Source: Leptothrix discophora (GTDB lineage: Bacteria; Pseudomonadota; Gammaproteobacteria; Burkholderiales; Burkholderiaceae_C). Taken from it: a stretch of 64,000 nt of DNA. The notes beneath the pieces are model-generated. The model was not told the origin of the DNA. It worked only from the letters and a program-made list of their open reading frames with translations, and did not search any database. Shown piece after piece: positions 1-11,228 of this stretch (positions within the stretch are counted from its first letter, which is position 1; every line of letters begins with the position of its first letter). The position numbers and the translations under genes are program-made. Location of the stretch: assembly GCF_030705305.1 (NCBI RefSeq), contig NZ_JAUZEE010000006.1, positions 267,878 to 331,877 on the forward strand. The letters run 5' to 3'.

Positions 1-2
1 GC

Positions 3-2450
3 CTGCGCGCCTACATGCGCTGGAACGCGATGGCGATGGTGGTCAAGGCCAACCGCCACAACCCCGAGGACGGCGGTGACCTGGGCGGCCACATCGGCTC
101 CTTCGCGTCGCTGGCCCACATGTTCGGCGCCGGCTTCAACCACTTCTGGCATGCCGAGAGCGAGAACCACGGCGGCGACTGCCTCTACATCCAGGGCCAC
201 GTCTCGCCGGGCGTCTACGCCCGCGCCTACCTGGAAGGTCGCCTGACCGAGGAACAGCTGCTGCACTTCCGCCAGGAAGTCGACGGCAAGGGCCTGTCGA
301 GCTACCCGCACCCGAAGCTGATGCCCGAGTTCTGGCAGTTCCCGACCGTCTCGATGGGCCTGGGCCCGCTGATGGCGATCTACCAGGCTCGCTTCCTGAA
401 ATACCTGCATGCCCGCGGCATCGCCAACACCGAGAACCGCAAGGTCTGGGTCTTCTGCGGCGACGGCGAGATGGACGAGGTCGAGTCGCTCGGCGCGATC
501 GGCCTGGCCGCGCGCGAGAACCTCGACAACCTGATCTTCGTCATCAACTGCAACCTGCAGCGCCTGGACGGCCCGGTGCGCGGCAACGGCAAGATCATCC
601 AGGAGCTCGAAAGCGAGTTCCGCGGTGCCGGCTGGAACGTCATCAAGCTGCTGTGGGGCAGCAACTGGGACCCGCTGCTGGCGCGCGACAAGGACGGCGC
701 GCTGCGCAAGCTGATGATGGAGACGCTGGACGGCGACTACCAGGCCTTCAAGGCCAACGACGGTGCCTATGTCCGCAAGCACTTCTTCGGCCGTGACCCG
801 CGCACGCTGGAGATGGTCGCCCACATGAGCGACGACGACATCTGGAACCTGCGCCGTGGCGGCCACGACCCGCAGAAGGTCTACGCGGCCTACCACCAGG
901 CGGTCCACACCAAGGGCCAGCCGACGGTGCTGCTGATCAAGACCGTCAAGGGCTTCGGCATGGGCAAGGTCGGCGAGGGCAAGAACACCGTCCACCAGAC
1001 CAAGAAGCTGACCGACGAGGACATCAAGATCTTCCGCGACCGCTTCAACATCCCGGTGCCCGACAGCGAGCTCGCCAAGATCCCGTTCTACAAGCCGGCC
1101 GACGACACGCCCGAGATGCAGTACCTGCACGAGCGCCGCAAGGCCCTCGGCGGCTACCTGCCGCATCGCCGCACCAAGGCCGACGAGAGCTTCACGGTGC
1201 CGGCGCTGGAGACCTTCAAGGCCGTGCTCGACCCGACCGCCGAAGGCCGCGAGATCTCGACCACCCAGGCCTACGTGCGCTTCCTGACGCAGCTGCTGCG
1301 TGACCAGGCGCTCGGCCCGCGCGTCGTGCCCATCCTGGTCGACGAGGCCCGCACCTTCGGCATGGAAGGCCTGTTCCGCCAGGTCGGCATCTACAACCCC
1401 GCAGGTCAGCAGTACACCCCGGTCGACAAGGACCAGGTCATGTACTACCGCGAGGACAAGGCCGGCCAGATCCTGCAGGAAGGCATCAACGAGGCCGGCG
1501 GCATGTCCAGCTGGATCGCGGCGGCGACGTCCTACAGCACAAGCAACCGCATCATGGTGCCGTTCTACGTCTACTACTCGATGTTCGGCTTCCAGCGCAT
1601 CGGCGACCTGGCCTGGGCGGCCGGCGACATGCAGGCCCGCGGCTTCCTGCTGGGCGGCACGTCCGGCCGGACCACGCTGAACGGCGAAGGCCTGCAGCAC
1701 GAGGACGGCCACAGCCACATCCTGGCCGGCACGATCCCGAACTGCATCAGCTACGACCCGACCTTCGCCCACGAGGTCGCGGTGATCATGCAGCACGGCC
1801 TCAAGCGCATGGTCGAGAAGCAGGAGAACGTCTTCTACTACCTGACGCTGCTCAACGAGAACTACCCGATGCCGGGCCTGAAGGCGGGCACCGAGGAACA
1901 GATCATCAAGGGCATGTACCTGCTCGAATCCGGCGCCGCCGGCTCGAAGCTGAGCGTCAACCTGCTGGGCTCTGGCACGATCCTGCGCGAGTCAATGGCC
2001 GCGCGCACGCTGCTGGCCGCCGACTGGGGCGTGTCGGCCAACGTGTGGAGCTGCCCGAGCTTCAACGAGCTGGGCCGCGACGGCCAGGCCGCCGAGCGCT
2101 GGAACCTGCTGCACCCGACCGAGAAGGCCCGCGTGCCCTTCGTGGCCGAGCAACTGGCGCCGCATGACGGCCCGGTGATCGCCTCGACCGACTACATGAA
2201 GAGCTATGCGGAGCAGATCCGCGCCTTCGTGCCCAAGGGCCGCAGCTACACCGTGCTGGGCACCGACGGCTTCGGCCGCAGCGACTTCCGCGGCAAGCTG
2301 CGCGAGCACTTCGAGATCAACCGCCACTACATCGTCGTCGCCGCGCTGCGTGCGCTGGCCGACGAGGGCAAGCTGCCGGTGGCCAAGGTCGCCGAAGCGA
2401 TCAAGAAGTACGGCATCAACGTCGACAAGATCAACCCGCTGTACGCCTGA
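3..2450 (+). CDS. aceE: Pyruvate dehydrogenase E1 component, homodimeric type (5' partial)
   Basis: This is the thiamine-diphosphate-dependent E1 subunit that decarboxylates pyruvate and acetylates the lipoyl groups of AceF. The reading frame is open from base 3 through the window edge, giving 815 visible residues; the family is near 890, so roughly 75 N-terminal residues lie upstream and the first ATG at 15 is internal. The thiamine-binding signature GDGEMDE (bases 460-480) followed by NLDNLIFVINCN is clear, as are GHISPGVYAR-like and SYPHPKLMPEFWQFP segments typical of bacterial AceE rather than of the alpha2beta2 E1. The gene is followed after 21 bases by aceF, then lpd, forming one operon. 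Identification is very secure; only the true start is missing. Confidence 0.97.
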   Translation: MRAYMRWNAMAMVVKANRHNPEDGGDLGGHIGSFASLAHMFGAGFNHFWHAESENHGGDCLYIQGHVSPGVYARAYLEGRLTEEQLLHFRQEVDGKGLSSYPHPKLMPEFWQFPTVSMGLGPLMAIYQARFLKYLHARGIANTENRKVWVFCGDGEMDEVESLGAIGLAARENLDNLIFVINCNLQRLDGPVRGNGKIIQELESEFRGAGWNVIKLLWGSNWDPLLARDKDGALRKLMMETLDGDYQAFKANDGAYVRKHFFGRDPRTLEMVAHMSDDDIWNLRRGGHDPQKVYAAYHQAVHTKGQPTVLLIKTVKGFGMGKVGEGKNTVHQTKKLTDEDIKIFRDRFNIPVPDSELAKIPFYKPADDTPEMQYLHERRKALGGYLPHRRTKADESFTVPALETFKAVLDPTAEGREISTTQAYVRFLTQLLRDQALGPRVVPILVDEARTFGMEGLFRQVGIYNPAGQQYTPVDKDQVMYYREDKAGQILQEGINEAGGMSSWIAAATSYSTSNRIMVPFYVYYSMFGFQRIGDLAWAAGDMQARGFLLGGTSGRTTLNGEGLQHEDGHSHILAGTIPNCISYDPTFAHEVAVIMQHGLKRMVEKQENVFYYLTLLNENYPMPGLKAGTEEQIIKGMYLLESGAAGSKLSVNLLGSGTILRESMAARTLLAADWGVSANVWSCPSFNELGRDGQAAERWNLLHPTEKARVPFVAEQLAPHDGPVIASTDYMKSYAEQIRAFVPKGRSYTVLGTDGFGRSDFRGKLREHFEINRHYIVVAALRALADEGKLPVAKVAEAIKKYGINVDKINPLYA

Positions 2451-2471
2451 CGCAGCAACGGAGACGACAAC

Positions 2472-4148
2472 ATGGCACTGGTTGAAGTGAAGGTCCCTGA
2501 CATCGGGGACTTCAAGGAAGTGGCGATCATCGAACTGCTGGTCAAGCCCGGCGACACGATCAAGGCGGAACAGAGCCTGATCACGGTCGAGTCGGACAAG
2601 GCGTCGATGGAGATCCCCTCGTCGCATGCCGGCGTGGTCAAGGAACTCAAGGTCGCGATGGGCGACAAGGTCAGCGAAGGCACGCTGCTGCTGCTGCTGG
2701 AGGTCGCGGGGGCGGGCGCTGCTGCTGCGCCGGCAGCGGCCCCGGCCGCTGCGGCACCGGCCACTGCGGCACCGGTCTCTGCACCGGTGGCCGCCGTCGC
2801 TGCGCCGGCAGCCGCCGCGAGCGGCCCGATCGACATCTTCGTGCCCGACATCGGCGACTTCGCCGAGGTCGCGGTGATCGAGCTGCTCGTCAAGCCCGGC
2901 GACACGGTCAAGGCCGAGCAGAGCCTGATCACGGTCGAGTCGGACAAGGCCTCGATGGAGATCCCGTCGAGCCATGCCGGCGTGCTCAAGGAGCTGAAGA
3001 TCAAGATCGGCGACAAGGTGAGCAAGGGCTCGCTGATCGCTGTGATCGAGGGCGCCGGCGGTGGCGCTGCGCCGGCAGCCCCGGCTGCGGCAGCCCCTGC
3101 CGCCCCTGCTGCGGCACCCGCAGCTGTGGCGGTGGCTGCTGCACCGGCCGCACCGGTGGCTGCGGTCGCCGGCGCGCCCGCGCACGACCCGACCGCGCAG
3201 AAGCTCAACCTGCCGCATGCCTCGCCGTCGATCCGCAAGTTCGCCCGCGAGCTGGGCGTGCCGCTGGACGAGGTCAAGGGCACCGGCCACAAGGGCCGCA
3301 TCACCCAGGACGACATCCAGGGCTTCGTCAAGGGCGTGATGGGCGGCGCGGTGCAGACCGCGGCCCAGAAGGCCAAGGCACCCGCTGCCGCGCCCGCTGC
3401 GGCCGGGGGCGCCTTCCCGGGCCTGCTGCCCTGGCCGCAGGTCGACTTCGCGAAGTTCGGCCCGGTCGAGCGCAAGGATCTGTCGCGCATCAAGAAGATC
3501 AGCGGCGCCAACCTGCACCGCAACTGGGTGGTGATCCCGCACGTCACCAACCACGACGAGGCCGACATCACCGAGCTGGAAGCCTTCCGCGTCCAGACCA
3601 ACAAGGAGAACGAGAAGTCCGGCATCAAGGTCACGATGCTGGCCTTCATGATCAAGGCCGCCGTGGCCGCGCTCAGGAAGTTCCCCGAGTTCAACGCCTC
3701 GCTGGACGGTGACACGCTGGTTCTGAAGAACTACTTCCACATCGGCTTCGCGGCGGACACGCCCAACGGCCTGGTGGTCCCGGTGATCAAGGATGCCGAC
3801 AAGAAGGGCATCTTCCAGATCAGCCAGGAGATGGGCGATCTCGCCAAGAAGGCCCGCGACGGCAAGCTCGGACCGGCCGACATGACCGGCGGGTGCTTCA
3901 GCATCTCGTCGCTGGGCGGCATCGGCGGCAAGTACTTCACGCCGATCATCAACGCGCCCGAGGTCGCGATCATGGGCGTGTGCAAGAGCACCATCGAGCC
4001 CAAGTGGGACGGCAAGGCCTTCCAGCCACGCCTGATCCTGCCGCTGTCGCTGTCGTGGGACCACCGCGTCATCGACGGCGCCGCCGCCGCACGCTTCAAC
4101 GTGTACTTCGCATCGCTGCTGGCGGACTTCCGCCGCATCGTCCTCTGA
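2472..4148 (+). CDS. aceF: Dihydrolipoamide acetyltransferase (pyruvate dehydrogenase E2), two lipoyl domains
   Basis: This is the 558-residue core of the pyruvate dehydrogenase complex, which moves the acetyl group from E1 to coenzyme A. Two nearly identical lipoyl domains occupy about residues 1-75 and 118-192, with the lipoyl lysines at K43 and K159 inside [15 protein letters not shown]. They are joined by long Ala/Pro linkers. The peripheral-subunit-binding domain lies near residues 249-289 ([11 protein letters not shown]...GRITQDDI). The catalytic domain ends in the signature [15 protein letters not shown] with active-site H531. A ribosome site (ACGGAGACGACAAC) precedes the ATG. It sits between aceE and lpd and is certainly co-transcribed with them. 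Confidence 0.97.
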   Translation: MALVEVKVPDIGDFKEVAIIELLVKPGDTIKAEQSLITVESDKASMEIPSSHAGVVKELKVAMGDKVSEGTLLLLLEVAGAGAAAAPAAAPAAAAPATAAPVSAPVAAVAAPAAAASGPIDIFVPDIGDFAEVAVIELLVKPGDTVKAEQSLITVESDKASMEIPSSHAGVLKELKIKIGDKVSKGSLIAVIEGAGGGAAPAAPAAAAPAAPAAAPAAVAVAAAPAAPVAAVAGAPAHDPTAQKLNLPHASPSIRKFARELGVPLDEVKGTGHKGRITQDDIQGFVKGVMGGAVQTAAQKAKAPAAAPAAAGGAFPGLLPWPQVDFAKFGPVERKDLSRIKKISGANLHRNWVVIPHVTNHDEADITELEAFRVQTNKENEKSGIKVTMLAFMIKAAVAALRKFPEFNASLDGDTLVLKNYFHIGFAADTPNGLVVPVIKDADKKGIFQISQEMGDLAKKARDGKLGPADMTGGCFSISSLGGIGGKYFTPIINAPEVAIMGVCKSTIEPKWDGKAFQPRLILPLSLSWDHRVIDGAAAARFNVYFASLLADFRRIVL

Positions 4149-4161
4149 TCGGGAGCACGAC

Positions 4162-5985
4162 ATGGCATTGATCGAAGTGCAAGTGCCCGACATCGGCGAC
4201 TTCAAGGACGTCGGCGTCATCGAGATCCTGGTCAAGCCGGGTGACACGGTGAAGGCCGAGCAGAGCCTGATCACGGTCGAGTCGGACAAGGCGTCGATGG
4301 AGATCCCGTCCTCGCATGCCGGCGTGGTGCAGGCCGTCAAGGTCGCGATCGGCGACAAGATGAACCAGGGCAGCGTGATCCTGACGCTGGAGGCGTCGGG
4401 CGCGGCATCCGCGCCGGCCCCGGCGGCTGCGCCTGCTCCGGCGGCTGCGGCTCCCGTGGCCGCGCCGGTCGCGGCAGCGGTGGCCGGTCCTGCCGGCAGC
4501 CATGCCGGCGCGGCCGACGTCGAGTGCGACGTGCTCGTGCTGGGCGCCGGTCCCGGCGGTTATTCAGCCGCCTTCCGCGCCGCCGACCTGGGCCTGAAGG
4601 TCGTCATCGTCGAGCGTTACGCGACGCTCGGCGGCGTCTGCCTGAACGTGGGTTGCATCCCGTCCAAGGCGCTGCTGCACGTGGCCGCCGTGATGGACGA
4701 GGTCAGCCACATGGCCGACCTGGGCGTGTCCTTCGGTGCGCCCAGCGTCGACGTCGACAAGCTGCGCGGCCACAAGGAAAAGGTCATCGGCAAGCTGACC
4801 GGCGGCCTCGCGGCGATGGCCAAGATGCGCAAGGTCACGACCGTGCGCGGCATCGGCACCTTCCTCGACCCTTACCACGTGCAGGTCAGCGAGACCACCG
4901 GCACCGGCACCGAGGCCAGCGGCGGCAAGAAGGTCGTGAAGTTCAAGCACGCCATCATCGCGGCGGGCTCGCAGTCGGTGAAGCTGCCGTTCTTCCCGCA
5001 GGACGATCGCATCGTCGACTCGACCGGCGCGCTGGCGCTGACGTCGGTGCCGAAGAAGATGCTGATCGTCGGCGGCGGCATCATCGGCCTGGAGATGGGC
5101 ACGGTCTACAGCACGCTGGGCGCCCGCCTGGACGTGGTCGAGATGCTCGATGGCCTGATGCAGGGCGCCGACCGCGACCTCGTCAAGGTCTGGGAGAAGA
5201 TGAACAAGGGCCGCTTCGACAAGATCATGTTGAAGACCAAGACCGTCGGTGCCGAGGCCACGCCCGAAGGCATCAAGGTGCAGTTCGAGGGCCTCGACGG
5301 CACGAAGAGCGAAGGCGTCTACGACCTCGTGCTGCAGGCGGTCGGCCGCAGCCCGAACGGGAAAAAGATCGGCGCGGACCAGGCCGGCGTCGTGGTGACC
5401 GACCGGGGCTTCATCCCGGTGGACATCCAGATGCGGACCAACGTGCCGCACATCTTCGCCATCGGCGACATCGTCGGCCAGCCCATGCTCGCCCACAAGG
5501 CGGTGCACGAGGCGCACGTGGCCGCCGAGGTCATCGCCGGCACGCTGCAGGGCAACAAGGAACTCGCGGCGGCGGCCTTCAACGCCCGGGTGATCCCGAG
5601 CGTGGCCTACACCGATCCGGAAGTGGCCTGGGTCGGCCTGACCGAGGACCAGGCCAAGGCACAGGGCATCAAGGTCAAGAAGGGCCTGTTCCCGTGGACG
5701 GCTTCGGGCCGCGCCATCGCCAATGGCCGCGACGAAGGTTTCACCAAGCTGCTGTTCGATGACTCGCCCGAGGCCCATGGCCACGGCAAGATCCTCGGCG
5801 GTGGCATGGTCGGCACGCATGCCGGCGACATGATCGGCGAGATCGCGCTGGCCATCGAGATGGGCGCGGACGCGGTGGACATTGGCAAGACCATCCACCC
5901 GCACCCGACCCTGGGCGAGAGCATCGGCATGGCCGCCGAGGTCGCGCACGGCTCCTGCACGGACCTGCCGCCCAGCAAGCGCTGA
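4162..5985 (+). CDS. lpdA: Dihydrolipoamide dehydrogenase (E3) with N-terminal lipoyl domain
   Basis: This flavoprotein reoxidises dihydrolipoyl groups of AceF with NAD+. At 607 residues it is longer than the usual 470 because it begins with a complete lipoyl domain (residues 1-76, lipoyl lysine K43) and an Ala/Pro linker. The disulfide-reductase module follows: FAD-binding [17 protein letters not shown] from about residue 124, the redox pair C160-LNVG-C165, an NAD-binding [13 protein letters not shown], and the C-terminal catalytic HPHPTLGES. Lipoyl-Lpd fusions are known in beta- and gammaproteobacteria and Neisseria. It is the last gene of the aceEF-lpd operon, 13 bases after aceF and followed by a terminator. 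Confidence 0.96.
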   Translation: MALIEVQVPDIGDFKDVGVIEILVKPGDTVKAEQSLITVESDKASMEIPSSHAGVVQAVKVAIGDKMNQGSVILTLEASGAASAPAPAAAPAPAAAAPVAAPVAAAVAGPAGSHAGAADVECDVLVLGAGPGGYSAAFRAADLGLKVVIVERYATLGGVCLNVGCIPSKALLHVAAVMDEVSHMADLGVSFGAPSVDVDKLRGHKEKVIGKLTGGLAAMAKMRKVTTVRGIGTFLDPYHVQVSETTGTGTEASGGKKVVKFKHAIIAAGSQSVKLPFFPQDDRIVDSTGALALTSVPKKMLIVGGGIIGLEMGTVYSTLGARLDVVEMLDGLMQGADRDLVKVWEKMNKGRFDKIMLKTKTVGAEATPEGIKVQFEGLDGTKSEGVYDLVLQAVGRSPNGKKIGADQAGVVVTDRGFIPVDIQMRTNVPHIFAIGDIVGQPMLAHKAVHEAHVAAEVIAGTLQGNKELAAAAFNARVIPSVAYTDPEVAWVGLTEDQAKAQGIKVKKGLFPWTASGRAIANGRDEGFTKLLFDDSPEAHGHGKILGGGMVGTHAGDMIGEIALAIEMGADAVDIGKTIHPHPTLGESIGMAAEVAHGSCTDLPPSKR

Positions 5986-6021
5986 AGCACGTGCCAAAGG
6001 GCCTGCCCGGCCCGCTGCACC

Positions 6022-6055
6022 AGCCGCCCCGGCTCCGGCCGAGGGCGGCTTTTTT
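6022..6055 (+). terminator. Intrinsic terminator after lpdA
   Basis: The arms AGCCGCC (6022-6028) and GGCGGCT (6044-6050) pair around a GC-rich loop that can itself fold, and a run of six T follows. It sits 37 bases after the lpdA stop and ends the pyruvate dehydrogenase operon just before the convergent hydrolase gene. Confidence 0.8.
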
Positions 6056-6060
6056 CATGC

Positions 6061-7080
6061 TCAGGCGGCCTGCTTGGCCAGCCAGATCGCCAGACCCTGG
6101 CCGTTCAGGCGGATGTCGATGTCCAGGCGCTCCGCGGTCGCCTCGTCGCTCAGTGGCGAGCCGGCGCGGCGGGCGGCGTCGAGCAGGATGTGGCGCATCA
6201 GCGCGACCATCCCGACCTCGCGCGTGGCTGCGTCCGCGCCGGGGTGGGCGCGGGCCCAGGCCAGCGCGCCGTGCTCGAAGGCATCGACCTGTTCGAGGAC
6301 CTGCGCGGCCAGCGCCGGGACGTTGCCGAGGCGGCCGTAGTGGGTCGGGTAGATCCAGTCCGGCTGCGCGGCCAGCATGCGCGCGATGGAGGCCCGCATC
6401 GCGTCGGGCTCGAACTGCACCGGCGTGCTGCTGGGCATGATGTAGACGCGTGGCGCGCCACCGGGCTGCAGCGGCGCGCCGTCCAGGTCGCGGTAGCTGA
6501 TGCCGAAGGTGTCGCCGGTGAACCAGCCGCGGCTGGCCTCGTCCCAGATCGCGTGGTGATGGCGGGCATGGCCGGGGCTGTCGATCAGCCGCAGCGCGCG
6601 GCTGCCCAGATTCACGCGCATCTCGTCGTGGCTCTCGACCACGCGCCCGGCGTCGATCGGCAGGACATGGCCGTAGGTCCGCAGCACCTCGTCCGGTCCG
6701 TAGACCGCCCGTGCGCCCTCGACCAGCGCCAGCGGGTTGATCAGGTGACGTGCGCCACGCGGGTGGATCAGCGCGCGGGCGTTCGGCAGGTTGGCCATCA
6801 ACAGGCCGGCGCCGCCGGCATGGTCGAGGTGGACGTGGGTCGGGATGACCCAGTCGACCGCGTCGCGGTGCAGCCCGGCATGCACCAGCGCGGCCAGCAG
6901 GCGCGGCACGGCGGCGTTGTGGCCGGTGTCGATGAAGGCGGCGCGGCCCTCGGGGCTGACGACCAGGTAGGCGGCATCGAAGTCGGCCCGGTGGAAGCCG
7001 GTGTCGACCACGGTGATGGCATGGTCCAGCGGCTGCAGGAAGGTGTCCGGTGACTCGGTCGAGGCGGGGATCAGGCTCAT
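6061..7080 (-). CDS. MBL-fold metallo-hydrolase
   Basis: This is a 339-residue protein of the metallo-beta-lactamase superfamily. The zinc-binding signature THVHLDHAGG (H82, H84, D86, H87) is intact, and further ligands can be seen in SPGHARHHH, WFTGDTFG and YPTHYGR. The start of the fold, AFIDTGHN, is also typical. The C-terminal 100 residues are helical and lack a recognised second domain. There is no signal peptide, so it is probably cytoplasmic. The substrate cannot be told from sequence; glyoxalase-II-like thioester hydrolysis is one option. It is transcribed toward lpdA and divergently from the DUF4124 gene, with 128 bases between the two starts. Confidence 0.85.
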   Translation of the reverse strand: MSLIPASTESPDTFLQPLDHAITVVDTGFHRADFDAAYLVVSPEGRAAFIDTGHNAAVPRLLAALVHAGLHRDAVDWVIPTHVHLDHAGGAGLLMANLPNARALIHPRGARHLINPLALVEGARAVYGPDEVLRTYGHVLPIDAGRVVESHDEMRVNLGSRALRLIDSPGHARHHHAIWDEASRGWFTGDTFGISYRDLDGAPLQPGGAPRVYIMPSSTPVQFEPDAMRASIARMLAAQPDWIYPTHYGRLGNVPALAAQVLEQVDAFEHGALAWARAHPGADAATREVGMVALMRHILLDAARRAGSPLSDEATAERLDIDIRLNGQGLAIWLAKQAA

Positions 7081-7208
7081 GGTCGTCGCGTCGCGCGGCA
7101 GGGCGCGAGAGTCGGTGCGGGCGCGATGATGCCAGCGGCCACATCGGCGGACCTGACCCGCTGATACGATCCTTCGACGATGAAGCCTGCCGCCGCGTGG
7201 AGAACCGC

Positions 7209-7856
7209 ATGAACCCTGTTGCCGACCTGTGCCGGCTTGCCCTGGGCGTCGTGGCGCTCGCCCTGCCTGTGCTCGTGCAGGCGCAGTTCAAGGTCGTGGC
7301 GCCGGACGGCACGGTGACCTACACCGATCGACAGCCGGTTGACCGCGGCCTGAAGGTCCAGCCGCTGCGGCGCGACGGCTCGGCCGCCGGCGGCAGCGGC
7401 GCCGCAGCGGCGGTGGAACTGCCCTTCGCGCTGCGCAGCGTCGTGGCGCGTTATCCGGTCACGCTCTACACCGCGCCGAACTGTGCCGCCTGCGACAGCG
7501 CCCGCGCGGCGCTGCGGGCCCGGGGCGTGCCGCACACCGAGCGGGTCGCCTCCGACGACGACGGTGTGCGCGAACTGCGTCGGCTTGAGCAGACCACCGA
7601 GGTGCCCGTGCTGCGCCTCGGTCGCCAGCAGCTGGTCGGCTATGCGGCCGACGAGTGGCAATCGACGCTGGACGCAGCGGGCTACCCGCGCAGCTCGGTG
7701 CTGCCCACCGGCTGGCGCCAGCCGGCACCCGAGCCGCTGGCCGTGGCGCGGCAGGAAGATGCCGCTGCGGCGGCCGCACCGGCGGTCGTCGCCCGCCCGA
7801 CGCCCCCTTCGCCGGTGGCGCCCGCCAACCCCGGCGCCGGCGGCATACGGTTCTGA
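7209..7856 (+). CDS. Exported DUF4124 / glutaredoxin-like protein
   Basis: This 215-residue protein starts with a signal peptide (LALGVVALALPVLVQAQ) and a DUF4124 segment (FKVVAPDGTVTYTDRQP, residues 27-44). A glutaredoxin-like domain follows, with LYTAPNCAACDSARAALRARGV carrying the redox pair C92/C95 and the cis-proline segment EVPVLRLGRQQLVGY. The tail is rich in Ala/Pro. The ATG at 7209 was chosen over upstream in-frame starts because it directly precedes the signal peptide. It is probably a periplasmic thiol-disulfide protein; the partner is unknown. This domain pairing is common in Burkholderiales, usually annotated only as a glutaredoxin family protein. Confidence 0.8.
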   Translation: MNPVADLCRLALGVVALALPVLVQAQFKVVAPDGTVTYTDRQPVDRGLKVQPLRRDGSAAGGSGAAAAVELPFALRSVVARYPVTLYTAPNCAACDSARAALRARGVPHTERVASDDDGVRELRRLEQTTEVPVLRLGRQQLVGYAADEWQSTLDAAGYPRSSVLPTGWRQPAPEPLAVARQEDAAAAAAPAVVARPTPPSPVAPANPGAGGIRF

Positions 7857-7899
7857 ATCGCAAGCATCCGGCCCGCCGTCGCGTTCTGGAGCGGACATG

Positions 7900-7922
7900 A
7901 AAAAGCCCGCTGGAAGCGGGCT
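7900..7922 (-). terminator. Intrinsic terminator of the cold-shock gene
   Basis: On the minus strand AGCCCGC, a five-base loop and GCGGGCT form a perfect 7-bp stem (7904-7922) followed by a T run (7903-7900). It lies 34 bases downstream of the csp stop. Confidence 0.8.
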
Positions 7923-7955
7923 GTCGAATCTGGCGTCCTCTGGCTCGGGTCGGCT

Positions 7956-8189
7956 TCAGCCGGGTGCCACCGACCGCAGCGCGCCTTCGGCGGCGCGGAT
8001 GTTCTGGGCCAGCTTCCCCTTCGGACCATCGACCAGGTCGAAATCGACCGTCGAGCCTTGCTTGAGTGTCCGGAAGCCGTCCATCTGGATGGCCGAGAAA
8101 TGCGCGAAGACATCGTCGCCGCCGCCTTCCGGTTCAATGAATCCGAAACCCTTCACGTCATTGAACCATTTGACGATGCCGCGTGCCAT
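7956..8189 (-). CDS. Cold-shock domain protein (CspA family)
   Basis: This is a 77-residue single cold-shock OB-fold protein that binds single-stranded RNA and DNA. The start [20 protein letters not shown] holds RNP1 (KGFGFI, residues 13-18), and RNP2 (DVFAHF) is at residues 26-31. The length matches small Csp proteins, with a few extra C-terminal residues ([10 protein letters not shown]). A strong ribosome site, GAGGAGACACAAG, sits before the ATG. It is divergent from clpS, and a consensus TTGACA -35 box lies upstream. Which csp paralogue it is cannot be decided from one copy. Confidence 0.92.
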   Translation of the reverse strand: MARGIVKWFNDVKGFGFIEPEGGGDDVFAHFSAIQMDGFRTLKQGSTVDFDLVDGPKGKLAQNIRAAEGALRSVAPG

Positions 8190-8222
8190 CTTGTGTCTCC
8201 TCGATCTGAGTTTTGTATCAAG

Positions 8223-8252
8223 ATTTTCCGTAACCCTTTTCGACCTTGTCAA
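8223..8252 (-). promoter_or_regulatory. Predicted sigma-70 promoter of the cold-shock gene
   Basis: On the minus strand a perfect TTGACA (8252-8247) is followed after 18 bases by GAAAAT (8228-8223, four of six matches to the -10 consensus). This would give an untranslated leader of about 27 bases. Confidence 0.45.
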
Positions 8253-8346
8253 CGCAGGAAAGACCCTGCCCGTGAACGATTGCGAGCACGCATTTTGGCT
8301 GCATCCGAGAGTTCCGCCCGCTGTCGTCAAGGCGTCATTTCCGCGC

Positions 8347-8375
8347 TTGGGCGTACCCAGGAAGCCGTCTATAGA
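8347..8375 (+). promoter_or_regulatory. Predicted clpSA promoter placing the start point at the clpS ATG
   Basis: TTGGGC (8347-8352) and TATAGA (8370-8375) are separated by exactly 17 bases. The expected transcription start is about 8382, one or two bases before the clpS ATG at 8384, and no Shine-Dalgarno sequence is visible in front of that ATG. The transcript would be essentially leaderless. Confidence 0.5.
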
Positions 8376-8383
8376 ATGGGCTC

Positions 8384-8727
8384 ATGACCGAGCGCAAGCC
8401 TGACCTACCGCGTGTGCCGCCGTCGCCCGACGACGGCCAGGGCGCGGTCATTGCCGAGAAGCAGCACCAGCGCACGGAACCCCCGCGCGTCTATCAAGTC
8501 CTGATGCTGAACGACGACTTCACACCCATGGAGTTCGTCGTGATGGTGTTGCAACAGTTCTTTCGTCACGACCTCGAGACCGCCACGCACATCATGCTGA
8601 AGATCCATCATGAGGGCCGGGCGGTCTGTGGTGTCTATACCCAGGATGTCGCCGCCACGAAAGTGGAGATGGTGATGGCAGCCGCACGAAGGGCGGGTCA
8701 TCCGCTGCAGTGCACCATGGAGGTCGC

Positions 8728-8731
<4 letters not shown>
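8384..8731 (+). CDS. clpS: ATP-dependent Clp protease adaptor ClpS
   Basis: ClpS delivers N-degron substrates to ClpAP. The 115-residue product has a disordered N-terminus followed by the ClpS core: [24 protein letters not shown], then [29 protein letters not shown]. The [10 protein letters not shown] segment and the HxxG helix bind the substrate N-terminal residue. The length is normal for the family. It overlaps clpA by four bases (ATGA), so the two are translationally coupled. Its start has no visible ribosome site and lies right behind a predicted -10 box. Confidence 0.96.
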
Positions 8732-11049
<2,318 letters not shown>

Positions 11050-11072
11050 AGCGGAGACTTGCGCCAACCCGG

Positions 11073-11101
11073 AAAGTCCCGCTTCTGCGGGACTTTTTTT
11101 G
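11073..11101 (+). terminator. Intrinsic terminator after clpA
   Basis: A 10-bp stem AAAGTCCCGC / GCGGGACTTT with a TTCT loop (11073-11096) is followed by a T run. It separates clpA from the convergent selC gene. Confidence 0.85.
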
Positions 11102-11103
11102 TT

Positions 11104-11199
11104 TGGCGGAAGGGAATGGGAGTCGAACCCACCCGGCGACGCATGGCGCCACCCACCGGGTTTGAAGCCCGGCCGACCCACCAGGATCGTTTCCCCTCC
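11104..11199 (-). tRNA. selC: tRNA-Sec (anticodon UCA)
   Basis: This is the selenocysteine tRNA. On the minus strand it starts GGAGGGGA and ends TCCCTTCC-G-CCA, giving the 8-bp acceptor stem (one G-T pair) that distinguishes tRNA-Sec from other tRNAs. The anticodon arm GGGCTTCAAACCC carries UCA. A long variable arm (GGTGGCGCCATGCGTCGCC-like) and the T-arm GTGGGTTCGACTCCCAT follow. The CCA end is encoded. The length is 96 bases with CCA, close to E. coli selC. It lies 29 bases beyond the selB stop, at the end of the formate/selenium operon. Confidence 0.95.
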
Positions 11200-11228
11200 A
11201 GGGATGTCTGGCCGCTGTCGCGCCCGTC

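Noticed and set aside
1992..4358. 788-codon open frame on the minus strand opposite aceF
   Set aside because: It is a shadow of aceF in high-GC DNA; its translation is repetitive Asp/Arg/Leu-rich sequence with no family resemblance, while the plus strand codes a conserved protein.
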